Source: Atrichornis clamosus
Lineage: Eukaryota; Chordata; Aves; Passeriformes; Menuridae
Assembly: GCA_013400975.1 (NCBI GenBank)
Contig: WBMZ01010916.1
Coordinates: forward strand, 124,001-188,000
Length of the DNA stretch: 64,000 nt
Reading direction: 5' to 3'
The translations under genes were made by a program, and so were the position numbers. Below are positions 11,726 to 22,700 of the stretch, piece by piece. Under the pieces are notes generated by a model. The model did not search any database, had not been told where the DNA came from, and saw nothing but the letters and a program-made list of their open reading frames with translations. Position 1 is the stretch's first letter. Every line of letters begins with the position of its first letter.

Positions 11726-14700
11726 TAATGACAGCTCAAGTAATACCCAGCTATAACAGGGCAATAAACAGAAATCAAATCTTTCATATTAGGTCAATTA
11801 AGCTGTAGGCAATAAGAGTCTCTTAAGCCATCAAAGTGGCATTTTAAATGGATTACTGAGGCTTTAAAAAGAAGTCTTTATTTGATGTGGGCTTTATCTT
11901 CCAACATGGCCTATTCTCAAATCTTTGCACTACTTGCAAAAGCCCTGCCAAACCTGATTCCTATCAACAGCGCAGTGCTACCTCAGTCAGTAGTAAACAG
12001 AAAGCTCAGCAGCAGTGTTGAGTGCAGCAGGCTGCGGGACCAGGCAAACCGGGGAACCAACAGCAGCCTTTGACTAAAGAGTTCCAGGAGGGTTAATGGA
12101 ATAGCATAAACAAATAGGAAATCATCTACAAAATAAAAACTAGTAAACAATTGGCCCACGTCTTAAAATAAAGAATGAATCTTTTTCTTCTCGTGAATTA
12201 ATCATGAGGCTTTCTATTGCATTTTTTCATCCCAGATCTCTGGGTTACACCTCAACACATTATACAATATATTCTATATTGATCAGGGTTTTTTCTAAAA
12301 GAGCAGGTTTTATTGCTCATGAGTAGATAAGAGATGTGGTTTTACCCCTAGACAGTGAAACTAGAATATCAGCATAATCCTTCCTAATGCTTTCTTTTCT
12401 ACTTTAGCTGCGTAATCGTTTCCAAAAATATCTGTGTGACTAGGGATCCAAGTGAGCTCAATAACGGCTCCAATTGATTTCAGTTGTTCACACAGCTGTA
12501 TGACTTAAGAATATATCCTTTATCCTTATTTGGATTGCTAACAGAGTCCCCGCAAAATCCTGTAGGATTTTATCTGTTGGTGTGAAACTGACTCCTGATT
12601 AATATTAACCTGCCAGTTTAAAGCTGGGATAATACAATTACCTAGAGCTAGATCTTGCAGCCTTACTTATACCCATGAACACAAAAAAATTCAGGAAGGG
12701 TTGAGGTAACTTACTAGGGAAAAAAATCCAACTAGTATGACAAGTGGATACAAATAGTGTTTCCAAATTGTACAGCTGAACTGTACGTGAATTGTTATGG
12801 GAGCCTCTAGACAACTTGCATCCTTGGCCAAAATTAAAAGTATTAATCCAATACATTATTAATGTTAATATATCATATCCGTGTAATTAAAATTAAAGAC
12901 AATCCTTACACTGTAATTTTTAGAATATTAAAAAGCACTGATGAAGGGGAGAAGTGGTTTTGACTGACAGGTTACTGATTAATGTAATTTTAAATATATC
13001 AAAGTATAACAAAGTTTTAAGTACTAGTGACATTATCACTAAGTCATCAGAACTAACAGGTACAAATAAAAAACTGGGAGCCAAAGAGTTTAACTTTCTA
13101 TTTGTCATGGAAAATGTCAATTATTTTTTTCATTCAGAGTGTTTCTTGATTCTGAAGTGTACATCGTGTTGGACTGCACATTTGACATCTCAGAAGGCCC
13201 CTTTCTAAGAAAATTAGGTCTTCCCACCTGCCATGCTAGTGAGAACCATTAGGCTCCCAGAGCAATATAAGGCCAGAGGGAAAGTATTTTGCTAAGTCAT
13301 ACTAAAAAACCAGTAAGCACTTTTTATAACAAATTGCATAGATGATGCAAAGAAAAAGTGTCTATTATGAACACTTTGCTTCAACTATGAAATAGCTATA
13401 AAATACTTATTGATATTAGGTTTAGTGGTTTGGTTTGATTGAGGTCAAGTGTTTGTCACACCCTGAAAACACTGGCACAAGTGGCTGTTGGTTTAGATAT
13501 TTCCCTTGCTCTGAGGTTGTCTGCCCTGATTGCTGGGAAAAGAACAAGCACACAACAGTGTGCTACACTACTCAGACCATAACAGGCTTCTACATTGCCT
13601 TCTTTCAACTGTTTCTTCAGTCTTTTCACATGATTTTCAAAGTACTTCATCCTGTTTTGCCAAGTGATCCAGGTTTGATGACTCCCTTTCAAAGAGTTTT
13701 CCAGGAGGTCTTTGATAGCAGAGTTGTCTACAACATGAAATTATATATTAGAAGCACAAAACCTCTGTAAGTGAAGAAAACTCTGTTCTATGATGCATTT
13801 TTTCTATTTTTATAGAAAATATCACTTCTGACAGTACTTGGTTTTTCTACTATACATCTACCATAATGTTACTTACACCTATGCAAACTCTTTCAAAACT
13901 TTTTTCAGTGGGTCTGCAGGACCATATACTAATTTAATGGACCATCCACATGGCCTCCTTTGTATCTATATTTGCATTTATGTTCACAATGTGCTTTCTT
14001 TAGAAGACACCATTGCTTTTACTTCAGTGGCACTGCTGTCTCACACACCTGCAGTTCCACTGCTGGCCTATATTCCATATTTGTTTTCTGCCTGTTTACA
14101 ATAGAACATTACTTCTGGGGAGAGTGAGAGACCCACTCAGTCGAACGTGCTTTCTCCCAGTTTGCAATATAACCTCTATGTAAAACTCCACCCCAGTTAA
14201 GTATGTTTTAATGACCAATGTGCAAGATTTTTAGATAGATTATGAAGATTTTTATATTGTCATTATATTTATAAGCCTATCTTAAAATAGGCTTCAGACA
14301 CCATAGTCAGAATAAAATTACCAACATGTCCTTTTGTGCACCATTTGCAATTATTCAGATACACTTCTAAGTTTATAATGGATCATTGCAAATTATTTAA
14401 TAATACATAACAAGATGGGGATTTTCATCTTCAGTTCAATCACTGTCACTTAAAAGGTATGCCTTTTCTGTGTCCAACATCTGAGCACATTTCAAATGAA
14501 TATTTTTTTGTGATGATCAATGTTAACTTTCTGTGATGATCACACATTCAACTACCACTTCCCTGTTGAACTTTTGCTCTTGTAACTAGATAATTTCTGC
14601 TAAGGTTATTTAAATTTCCACCTTTGTTTTTACCAATTACTGATAAAATAGGCAGAAAAAACTCTTTAGAGAAAAAGGTCTTTGAACATAATTTCCTAGT

Positions 14701-16600
14701 GGCATGTGTGGAAACAATTCTACATAATACAATTCTATATAAACATAACATTAGTGAGCAACAGTCAAGTGTACACCTGATTATAGGTCTAATGTAACAA
14801 TAAATCAGATCTTTCCAAGCTGTTATAAATTTAATTTCAAACAATCACAGATTTGTCAATATAGCATAGAAATTAAATTCTACAAGACAAAACGAGGAAG
14901 TTTTTGTGGCTACCAGAAAGTTATGTAGTAAGTGATCACATGACATGTAAAGGATTGGAGTACCAAGTCCTTTGTCTTTTTTTAAAGAAGCTTTTAATTT
15001 CAAAGAATCATTTAATTACTTTTTTCTTGGTAATTTTATAGTCCTGGATCTTATTTTAAAACCTCATTTTATATGAGAAACAGAACATGGAAATCTACAT
15101 GGGAACTGCATATTCTTGTATTTAATACAAAAATGATATTGAATATATGCAGTTCTGACAATTTGAGATGGAAGTCAAGAAACCATTTAAATTCAACCTC
15201 TTCTTGATGTGAGAAGATTGCATTAACCATCACTCTAGAAGTAATTTAACATTTAATTATTTTCTTCTGTCTTATAGATGTTTTGAGAATTATTCCTAGT
15301 GTCAAACAGAAATAAATCCTGTAAACTGTCAGTAATAAAGCAACAGGAGTCTCTGCAATGTTTAGCTGGGACAGTTACTTTCTTTACCGGCAGATGCTTT
15401 ATGATTCGTGTCATTTATTACACCACAGTTTTACTGTGAGGTGCTATTGCATGCTGCAGAAAAGGCCACAATATGCATCTGGAGGGAAGAAATCCACCTG
15501 AGGATTCCCTGGCAGTGCTCTTAGCTCACAGCTCTGTAGCTAGGAGCAGGGTTTTCCCTGCCATGAGGAAAGTTTGGAAGTCTGCTCCCCCACCCAGCAC
15601 ACATCCAGACAACCAGGGGATGCACAAGTGTATGTCCAGGCAGCACTCCTACCACCGTCTCAGCTGCCCCTCCTCCCACCCAAACTCTGAAAAGGAAGAT
15701 GCTTTTCAGACAGCACAAACCCTGGGAAGTAACACAGATATTTTTGGAAATAGTTTAAAAAGCATCACCAGTAGACTTAACTCTTCTTTCTTTTGTGTTT
15801 GATTCAAACAACACTTCTGGACAGGAGCCAGTGAACAGTCAGTGTTGACAGGGGAGGATTGTTTGTGGTCCCCAGAGAGTATTCCCTATTTCCCATTTGA
15901 AACTTGACCTTCTCCCTCCCAAGGCAGGCACTGAACCAGCCTGAGGCCAAACTGGGACACAAAGCTCCAGCCTGGAAGGAATGATGTGCCATAAAGCAGG
16001 TGGTTAGAAATCCCCCTTGTGTCCTCATTTCCGTGACATCTGTATTTACTTTTTCTGTGCGTCAGTCAGACCAGGCTCCTCAGAAGAGATAAGCTGCAGA
16101 TATCAGTAGGACCTAGGCATGAAAATGAAGCTACTTTTACGCAAGTTCTTTTTAATATTTTCTTCTCACATAGGAGATTTTACCTTGAATGTGGCATGAT
16201 TGCCTGCAGTTTGTTGTACAACTGAGGAACCACAGTTATCAGTTCTTAGACAACACAAACTAACCCAGAACAGAGGAACACATCTCCTCCAGGAGTCTTC
16301 TCTTTGGGTCTCACCTCGTAAGGCTGATGAGCCCCACGGCCAAGACTTCTTTGCTTGGTTCCACAGGGCAGAGCTGCACAGCCTGACCAGCAGGGCATTG
16401 CCATTGCTAGGAGGAGCCCACAAACTGCGTTACGTTAGGGCATGTCAGGTTGACTTTGTATTATCCTGGGTTGCCTTGTCCTTCGTTTTACCTGGGTGAG
16501 CTGTAACAACACTTATTTACCTGCCAGGTGAATATTACCTAATTTGTTTTAAGTTTTAGCTTAGTTTTGTAGGTTTGTGTATTTTAATGCCTGTTTTTAT
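11726..16600. other. Non-coding stretch, no gene assigned
   Basis: The first 150 bases are AT-rich with TAAT cores and TGACAG motifs, resembling conserved developmental regulatory DNA. A coding-like but unassigned segment lies on the minus strand at about 13456-13735. The rest shows only short unrelated frames. A small inverted repeat, AAGCCTAT with ATAGGCTT six bases downstream, lies at 14273-14294. Confidence 0.5.
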
Positions 16601-16638
16601 GATAGTTTTGAAATTTCTGTATATAATAGATAGCAGAG

Positions 16639-16669
16639 TAGCGGTCACTACTTTGTGTAGTGGCAGCTA
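16639..16669. repeat. Imperfect inverted repeat (13-bp arms)
   Basis: TAGCGGTCACTAC and GTAGTGGCAGCTA are separated by TTTGT. The arms pair at 11 of 13 positions. It lies 260 bp upstream of the CCAAT/TATA module. No function can be assigned from sequence. Confidence 0.7.
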
Positions 16670-16928
16670 TGACCTGAAATAAAACTGGCATAGAGGATTA
16701 TACGAGTAACGGATTATAGGAGAGGTTCTCAAAGTGTGGAGACGGGATGAAACCAGACACTCCTGGGCTATAAACAAATTACTAATGATCAATTTCTGGT
16801 CATTAAGCCCTTGGGAGGCCGGTAAAACTGGCTTTAGAGATAACAAAGGGAACAAAGAACAATTATTCAAGATAGGTAATTAAAACATACTATATATAGT
16901 ATATTTAGATATAAAGAGGAAATGTGGA

Positions 16929-16976
16929 CCAATGAGGAAAGAGTAACGTGCAGTACGTGCTAAGAAAGGTATAAAA
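16929..16976 (+). promoter_or_regulatory. CCAAT/TATA promoter-like module, candidate STEAP4 promoter
   Basis: CCAAT lies at 16929-16933 and TATAAAA at 16970-16976, about 40 bp apart, which is the normal spacing of a TATA-driven pol II promoter. Between them are two ACGTG cores (16946-16950 and 16955-16959), which fit E-box or hypoxia-response elements. Initiation would be expected near 17000. The following hundred bases contain no ATG and end in a donor-like AAGG/GTGAGC at 17108. This architecture fits either a cellular promoter with a short untranslated first exon or the U3/R part of an old LTR. I found no target-site duplication to prove an LTR. Confidence 0.35.
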
Positions 16977-16999
16977 GTAGCCCCACACTGGTCCTAGAG

Positions 17000-17107
17000 T
17001 GAGGTGGAAGAAATCCTCAGCAGCACCATACTTCTTCCAGTGAAGAACTCAGGGCACAGACAACTCACCATAGCCCTCTCCCCTGCTTCTTGAGGACCAA
17101 CAGAAGG
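17000..17107 (+). other. Putative untranslated first exon (STEAP4 candidate)
   Basis: The predicted start is about 25-30 bp after the TATA box at 16970, and the predicted end is at the donor-like GTGAGC at 17108. The segment contains no ATG. Joined to the acceptor at 42467 it would place AGG immediately before the STEAP4 ATG, giving an A at -3, a good initiation context. The implied first intron is about 25 kb. This is inference from signals only; no transcript was available. Confidence 0.25.
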
Positions 17108-18284
17108 GTGAGCATAACACTGGAGAAAGGGGTGGAGATGAGCAAATGGATGTGCATTGGTACCAATTGCATCATGACTGGGAGTGAGCTATAATAATTG
17201 GAAAATTTGAAGTGTCAATTTTCACAAAATAGGACTAATAATAATGCTTTGATTAGACTGCTAATACCTTAATTAATTATTGTATTGATATTTCTCAGCC
17301 CATATAAAATTCATGGTGTGGGGGACTTTTTGTGCATTTTGTACCCATAATGCTTAGTTGTAATTGTGGATGCAATGAAAAACTAGATTAAGGAAGTTTT
17401 TATTCCCCGGAGCATAAGGTCTACATGATGCCAAAAATCACCAAGTACATGAGACAGAAGTTGAAGTACGAGTTAGTACTAAACCAAGCATATTATCTAC
17501 AGGAGACAGAGATTTCAGAGAGACAGTTCAATTGTGCCTATTGCTTGGAAGAATAAATAAAGCCTCCTTGGTTTAGAGAAGGTGAACACTTCTCATTCTG
17601 ACAGCTCTGCTTTCCCATTAGTAGCTTCCCACAGCATTATCATCAGATTGTTGACAGAAATGTGGTTTTGTAAGTATTAATTTCTAGAGGGGGTGGCTCT
17701 GTCCCTTAGGCCATAATTTTTGTCACAATAGAAGCAGCTTTTCACATTGCTAAAATTAGTCCTTCGGTCGACTTTGCTAGAAGAAATATGACAAATGCTT
17801 CTGAAAAGTCTTATTAAGCAAATTTCATGGAGATATTTATTGTAAGTTCCTGACATTCTTTAAAAAAATGCAAAACATAGAGCACTCCTCTGAGGTATAT
17901 GCATACATTTAAATGAGTTATCACAAAAATAAAAGGATGTAGATGAGAATGGTCAAGATGACAACAGCTTTACTGTAGTACATGCCGGTGTTTCCGGTCC
18001 CATTACCAGCATCTAATACACTCTAACTGAACCTTCTGACTGTTTGTGCTTAGATTTTTCTAAACAACAAAATGGACTGGAGGAATCATATACAGTCTCT
18101 CATATACAGGGCAGCTGTGGGCATATTTTTCTGTCTATATTCAGCTGTCTGTGAAATCATTCTTGTGAAACCTGGAAGTCCACTTACCTGAAAGTCCATC
18201 CTTACTTGTTCCGGGAGATCTCTCATTCCCACTTCACTGAGTTAGCTGTAAACACCACCTTCAAAAAAAGGAACGTTAAGGTGG

Positions 18285-18308
18285 CTGGGATACTGTCTGG
18301 GATACTGT
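18285..18308. repeat. 12-bp perfect tandem duplication
   Basis: CTGGGATACTGT is repeated exactly twice, head to tail. Confidence 0.9.
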
Positions 18309-19681
18309 GACAAAGAAACCAGAGAGATCACTGCTAGTAATAAGCATACTTTAAAAGAAGTTGAAAGGATAGGGAATGTAGAAGAAAGAGAAAACAATCA
18401 GAGAGAGCATGGTCAGTGCTGTGAGGTCAGTGAGAGGAAACTGTGAAGGGAGGAGACTTTGAGGATAGACTTTGTTGTGCCATGATCAAAAGCAAGACCT
18501 TTTGGAAGAATTATGTCATTTAATAACAGCTCACAATCATTTCTGAAGAACTCAAACTCATCCTTTCCAGTGAAACTCAGCCAGTGAAACCAGCAGTTTG
18601 TGTTGGTCAAATAACTTCCTCTTCTGTCTTCTGCTTGGTGGCCAAGCACAGCAATGATGACCAGTAATATCATCAGCCCTCAAAAGCCCTGAATGAAACT
18701 GCTGTGGCATCTGAGAGACCTGATAGCACTACAGACAGACAAGACCTCTATGTCACTGCCAGGCTGGCACCAGAAGTCATTTACTCACTTAAGTAGCCTA
18801 TTCATCTTCATGTCTCCTACTTATTGCTCTCTGTCATAATGTAATACAATTTCTTTTCTCTGATTAATTATAATATCATAAATGTATTACTGGAAAAGAA
18901 GTCTACCCTTCTAAATGGAACATAACTTAAAAAATATCAAAATTATTTCTCCTGGGCTAAATGTTAACTTTTATTTGTCTGCTGGTTATTGCTCACATCA
19001 TAATGAAGTCCCCATTTTTAAAAGGAAATCAAAGGAAAAGGAGGGAAACAAAAATATATTATGTATGTCTAACTAGCCTAGAAGAGACATGATGCTTTTC
19101 AAGGTCTTCCTGTGCTGGATGATACCAAGGAATATCTGTTAAGAAATCTGTGTCTGGAAAATTTATTTTTACAATGTGTCAGGAAGGATCAAAGCAGAAC
19201 ACAAATACCATGTACGTGCAGGCAAACTCAGTCAGATGGGGGTTTGGGGCCCTAAAGAGCTCAGAGAAAGACATTTAAACCAATATGGTAGTATTTACCA
19301 GAGTAAGTCGAGGGCATGAACATGAAGTGGTATGGCTAGACTGATATGTAGCAATTTGTTCAGCTCCTGTGGCTTGGTCATATGTTTGAGCATTTTGGCA
19401 GTAGGGGTGATTTTGTCAGCTACAGAACTCAGTAAAAAGTCTGGCTGTGCCAGCGGTGTATCTAGCTGCTGGAGCGAGTTGCTCAAACTGCATTTGGGGC
19501 TTCTGCATACTTTGAGTCCATAAAATTGACTAGCTGAATTTTCTACATTTTCTATGCTGCTATTATTAGGGTTTGTAACTCTCCTTGCAGATAATTTTTT
19601 ATTTAGCTAGACAATAGCTGTAAAGACATTACATAAATAGGATACAATAATCTGGTATGGTTACGGGCAGAAGACATTCTG

Positions 19682-19728
19682 TAGCCTATTCTATAGGCTA
19701 TAGCCAGTTTCTATCTATAGCCAGTTTC
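19682..19728. repeat. Short palindrome plus 17-bp-period direct repeat
   Basis: TAGCCTAT and ATAGGCTA form an 8-bp inverted repeat (19682-19700). CTATAGCCAGTTTC is then present at 19698 and again at 19715, a 17-bp period. This looks like local slippage around a palindrome. Confidence 0.8.
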
Positions 19729-22700
19729 AGTTGAAAAATCTGCAAAATTTTTCAGGTATATAAACATCCAAAAGAGATATTCATCTTTTCAAAATACACT
19801 AAATACCCCTTGTTAACCTCCTCTATATATGACAGTTCAGCTTCATGAAATGGAAGCAATTTCAGCTAAAAGTATGAAGCAGGACGAATTATCATCTCTG
19901 ACTTACAGATGTTTGTAAATTCTTCTAAAAAAAATCACTAGATGTACTGGAACGACATCTTGGACACACATGGCTTGTAGACCATAAAGATCTGTTCAAC
20001 ACAGCCTAGGCAGATTTCAGCTCAAAGGCAATATTGTCTGCAAATAAATATTTCTTAAATTCACCCTTTTTTCCTAGCCTCACTTTGAAATTGTATTGGA
20101 CATTAACAGACAACCTAAAACACAGCACCTATTCCCGTGAGCCTCAAACTGTGGTGTTTCCAGTTGTTGAGGACACTCTACATACTCTAAATAAAGTACT
20201 CCCAGTATGACACCATTACTGTTGTGCAGTGTTCACATCACCCCACAGCCCAAGGAAAAAAACACCTTTCCAATTCCAGAATGGATCAGTCAGAAGCTCA
20301 TAATCTAGGCTTTGCTTTGGGCCATTGTCTGAAATATTTCAGTGTGCTTTACTTTATGCTTTTTCTTCAGCATACCTGAATGTTCTTCCCAGAATATTTA
20401 TAACAAGTATTTCACCTTCCATCTCACACAAAATCACAGTATAGTTTATCTGTGAAACGCTAGAAAGTTAAAACCCTGCATATTTCTCCACATCAGACAA
20501 TAACTATCTTGGGGGGTATTTTGGCCTCCTAGTAGGCACTGTCATCAGCACAGGATGTTCCCAGAAACTAAGCAAAAAATAGTGTCACATTTTTTGTTTT
20601 AATTTAAGGAAAGACTGTTTAGAAATGAAGCAACAAGCTTGAATGCAACAGGAATCCAGAGCAGCCATCACAAATGCATGCACAAGAGCTCTCTCTGGTC
20701 ACAGGGTAACTTTAACTGCTGAAACAGCAAGGAAGGCTGATACTGAATGGTTATGACCATCTCAGAAATTGAAGTGTCACTCTGTGAATAGACAATAAAC
20801 ACCAGCTGAACAAAATTACCTTTATTTAGCATAAAAAAAGCCATGATATTTTAGCAGCATGTGTCTTCAGTGCCTTTAATCCCCACTTAAAATCAAATGG
20901 CAGGTAGCCAAAAAATGGAAAATATCACTAAGAATGTAAAAGCTTATACAGTTACATTTTCCCATCTCCTACTGACAGTGTTATAAGAGGTCCCTCTAGG
21001 ATCATTTTTACTGATCTTCACATGAGCGTTGAAAACTAATGAAATGAAATTAAATGAAAACCTGAGACATCTCACACATATTTGAGTGCAGTTCCTTTGA
21101 AAATATTAATTTTAGAGGAAGGAATCCAAAAGAGGATTTGGCTTCAGCGAAGTCAAGAACAACAAACAGGAACATGTTTCCTGTTTAAGCCATTACTGAC
21201 TTTCAGCCTCCCATGTGTCAGTCTCACTTCTGACATGAAAAATTATTCCCCTTCTCATTTCTTCACTTCTCAAACTCTTTCTCAGAAGATGATCAAAATG
21301 AAGCATGGACAGGCTGGATGAGGTTAGTGATTTATATAGAAAGAAAGAAGTTAGAAATTAGTGTCTCCTTCAGAAACTCATCTGTTCCCTGGTTTTGAAT
21401 ATCTAATTGCACAACAGCTCACCTCTATATATATGTTTTTGGCTTATGTTTTCATTCGCTTAGTACCTTATGAAATGCTTTTTATCTTGGTCTGCAACTT
21501 CAAGTGACCTGTGTTGCTCACCTGCTTACATGCCCACTGCTTCCCTCACAGTCTTCACAGATAAAGTACTGTGCAAGAAAGACAACTAAAGCTGTCAAAA
21601 GTTCTCGAGCTTATGCTCAGGAACAGTCTGGATAACCCCACCCTGTAGAAATTGACAGCAAACACAGTCAACAGCTTCAGGCTGAGCACAGGAAGCAAGT
21701 GAAACATCACATGAAATAGTGTCAAGCAAAGTTCAAGAAATTTTGCCGACTTTATTTGACAGGAAAATATGATCTAACTTGTCTCCAAAACATCAGGGTT
21801 TTTTTTTCTTTTTTTTAAATCAAGTTTCACTGAAATTACTCTGAACTGTTTCCAATCAATGATCATGCTACCATATTGGAAACCCATGGATTTAACAGTG
21901 ACACCTGTACCTGTGATTTTGGGAAGGCTGATTTTTTTTCCTGCTTCTGGGAAAGCTGATGTCAAGTCAGCTACCCCTAAACATTGAGGACACTCAAGAA
22001 AATATGCTTTGTGCAGAAATGCCATGATAGGGGCAAAGAACACAGGACAAAGCTTATGTTTAAACACACTACTGTGTACCCTGTTTTCAGGAGAAGTCCA
22101 TCTTACTCTGGCATCTGAGATTTGGATTTAGTGTGCTTGATGGTGTTTTGTCATCTCTAATGCATAAATCCTCAAAGTTGTGTTGACTTGCATCCTGAAT
22201 ATCTATGTTATCTTGGACCTCAGAATAAACCCCCAGCACAATTATGTCCTCTGTCTGTGAAGGCTGCACATAACAAAGACAGACTTTACAATGCTATAGC
22301 CAGAGCTTTTTTTTCAGATGCTAAAATTTTAAGGTACATTCCCAAGACTACACCTTCCCTGCCAAGGAAAACATAAAACCAAGTATATTTCAAACAGTGA
22401 TATTACAGAGGGAAACAAATGTTTACCAGCAGCCTTGAGGCTGCATTTATCAGTAAGTTTCCACCAGCCTGTGAGGTGCCCTGTGGGCATGCTGACTACC
22501 CTAGGGAGCAGGACTGGTTCTCTCAGGGACAGCCACCCTTGCTGTGTGTCCTGGGTCTCCCTGGTCTCCGGGTGAGTTTGCTGTCTGATGGAGATTCTTG
22601 CAGCACAAAGTGACAGGCTTTGTGCCTCTTCTTCTCTTTCCCTTCTGGGTTTTTTTAGAAGGTTGTCATCTCTTCTTCCACAGTAACTATGAGCCTGGGG

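Noticed and set aside
16560..17110. Definite LTR call for the CCAAT/TATA region
   Set aside because: I tested several TG starts and CA ends but found no matching 4-6 bp flanking duplication and no AATAAA in the expected R region, so only a promoter-like module is reported.
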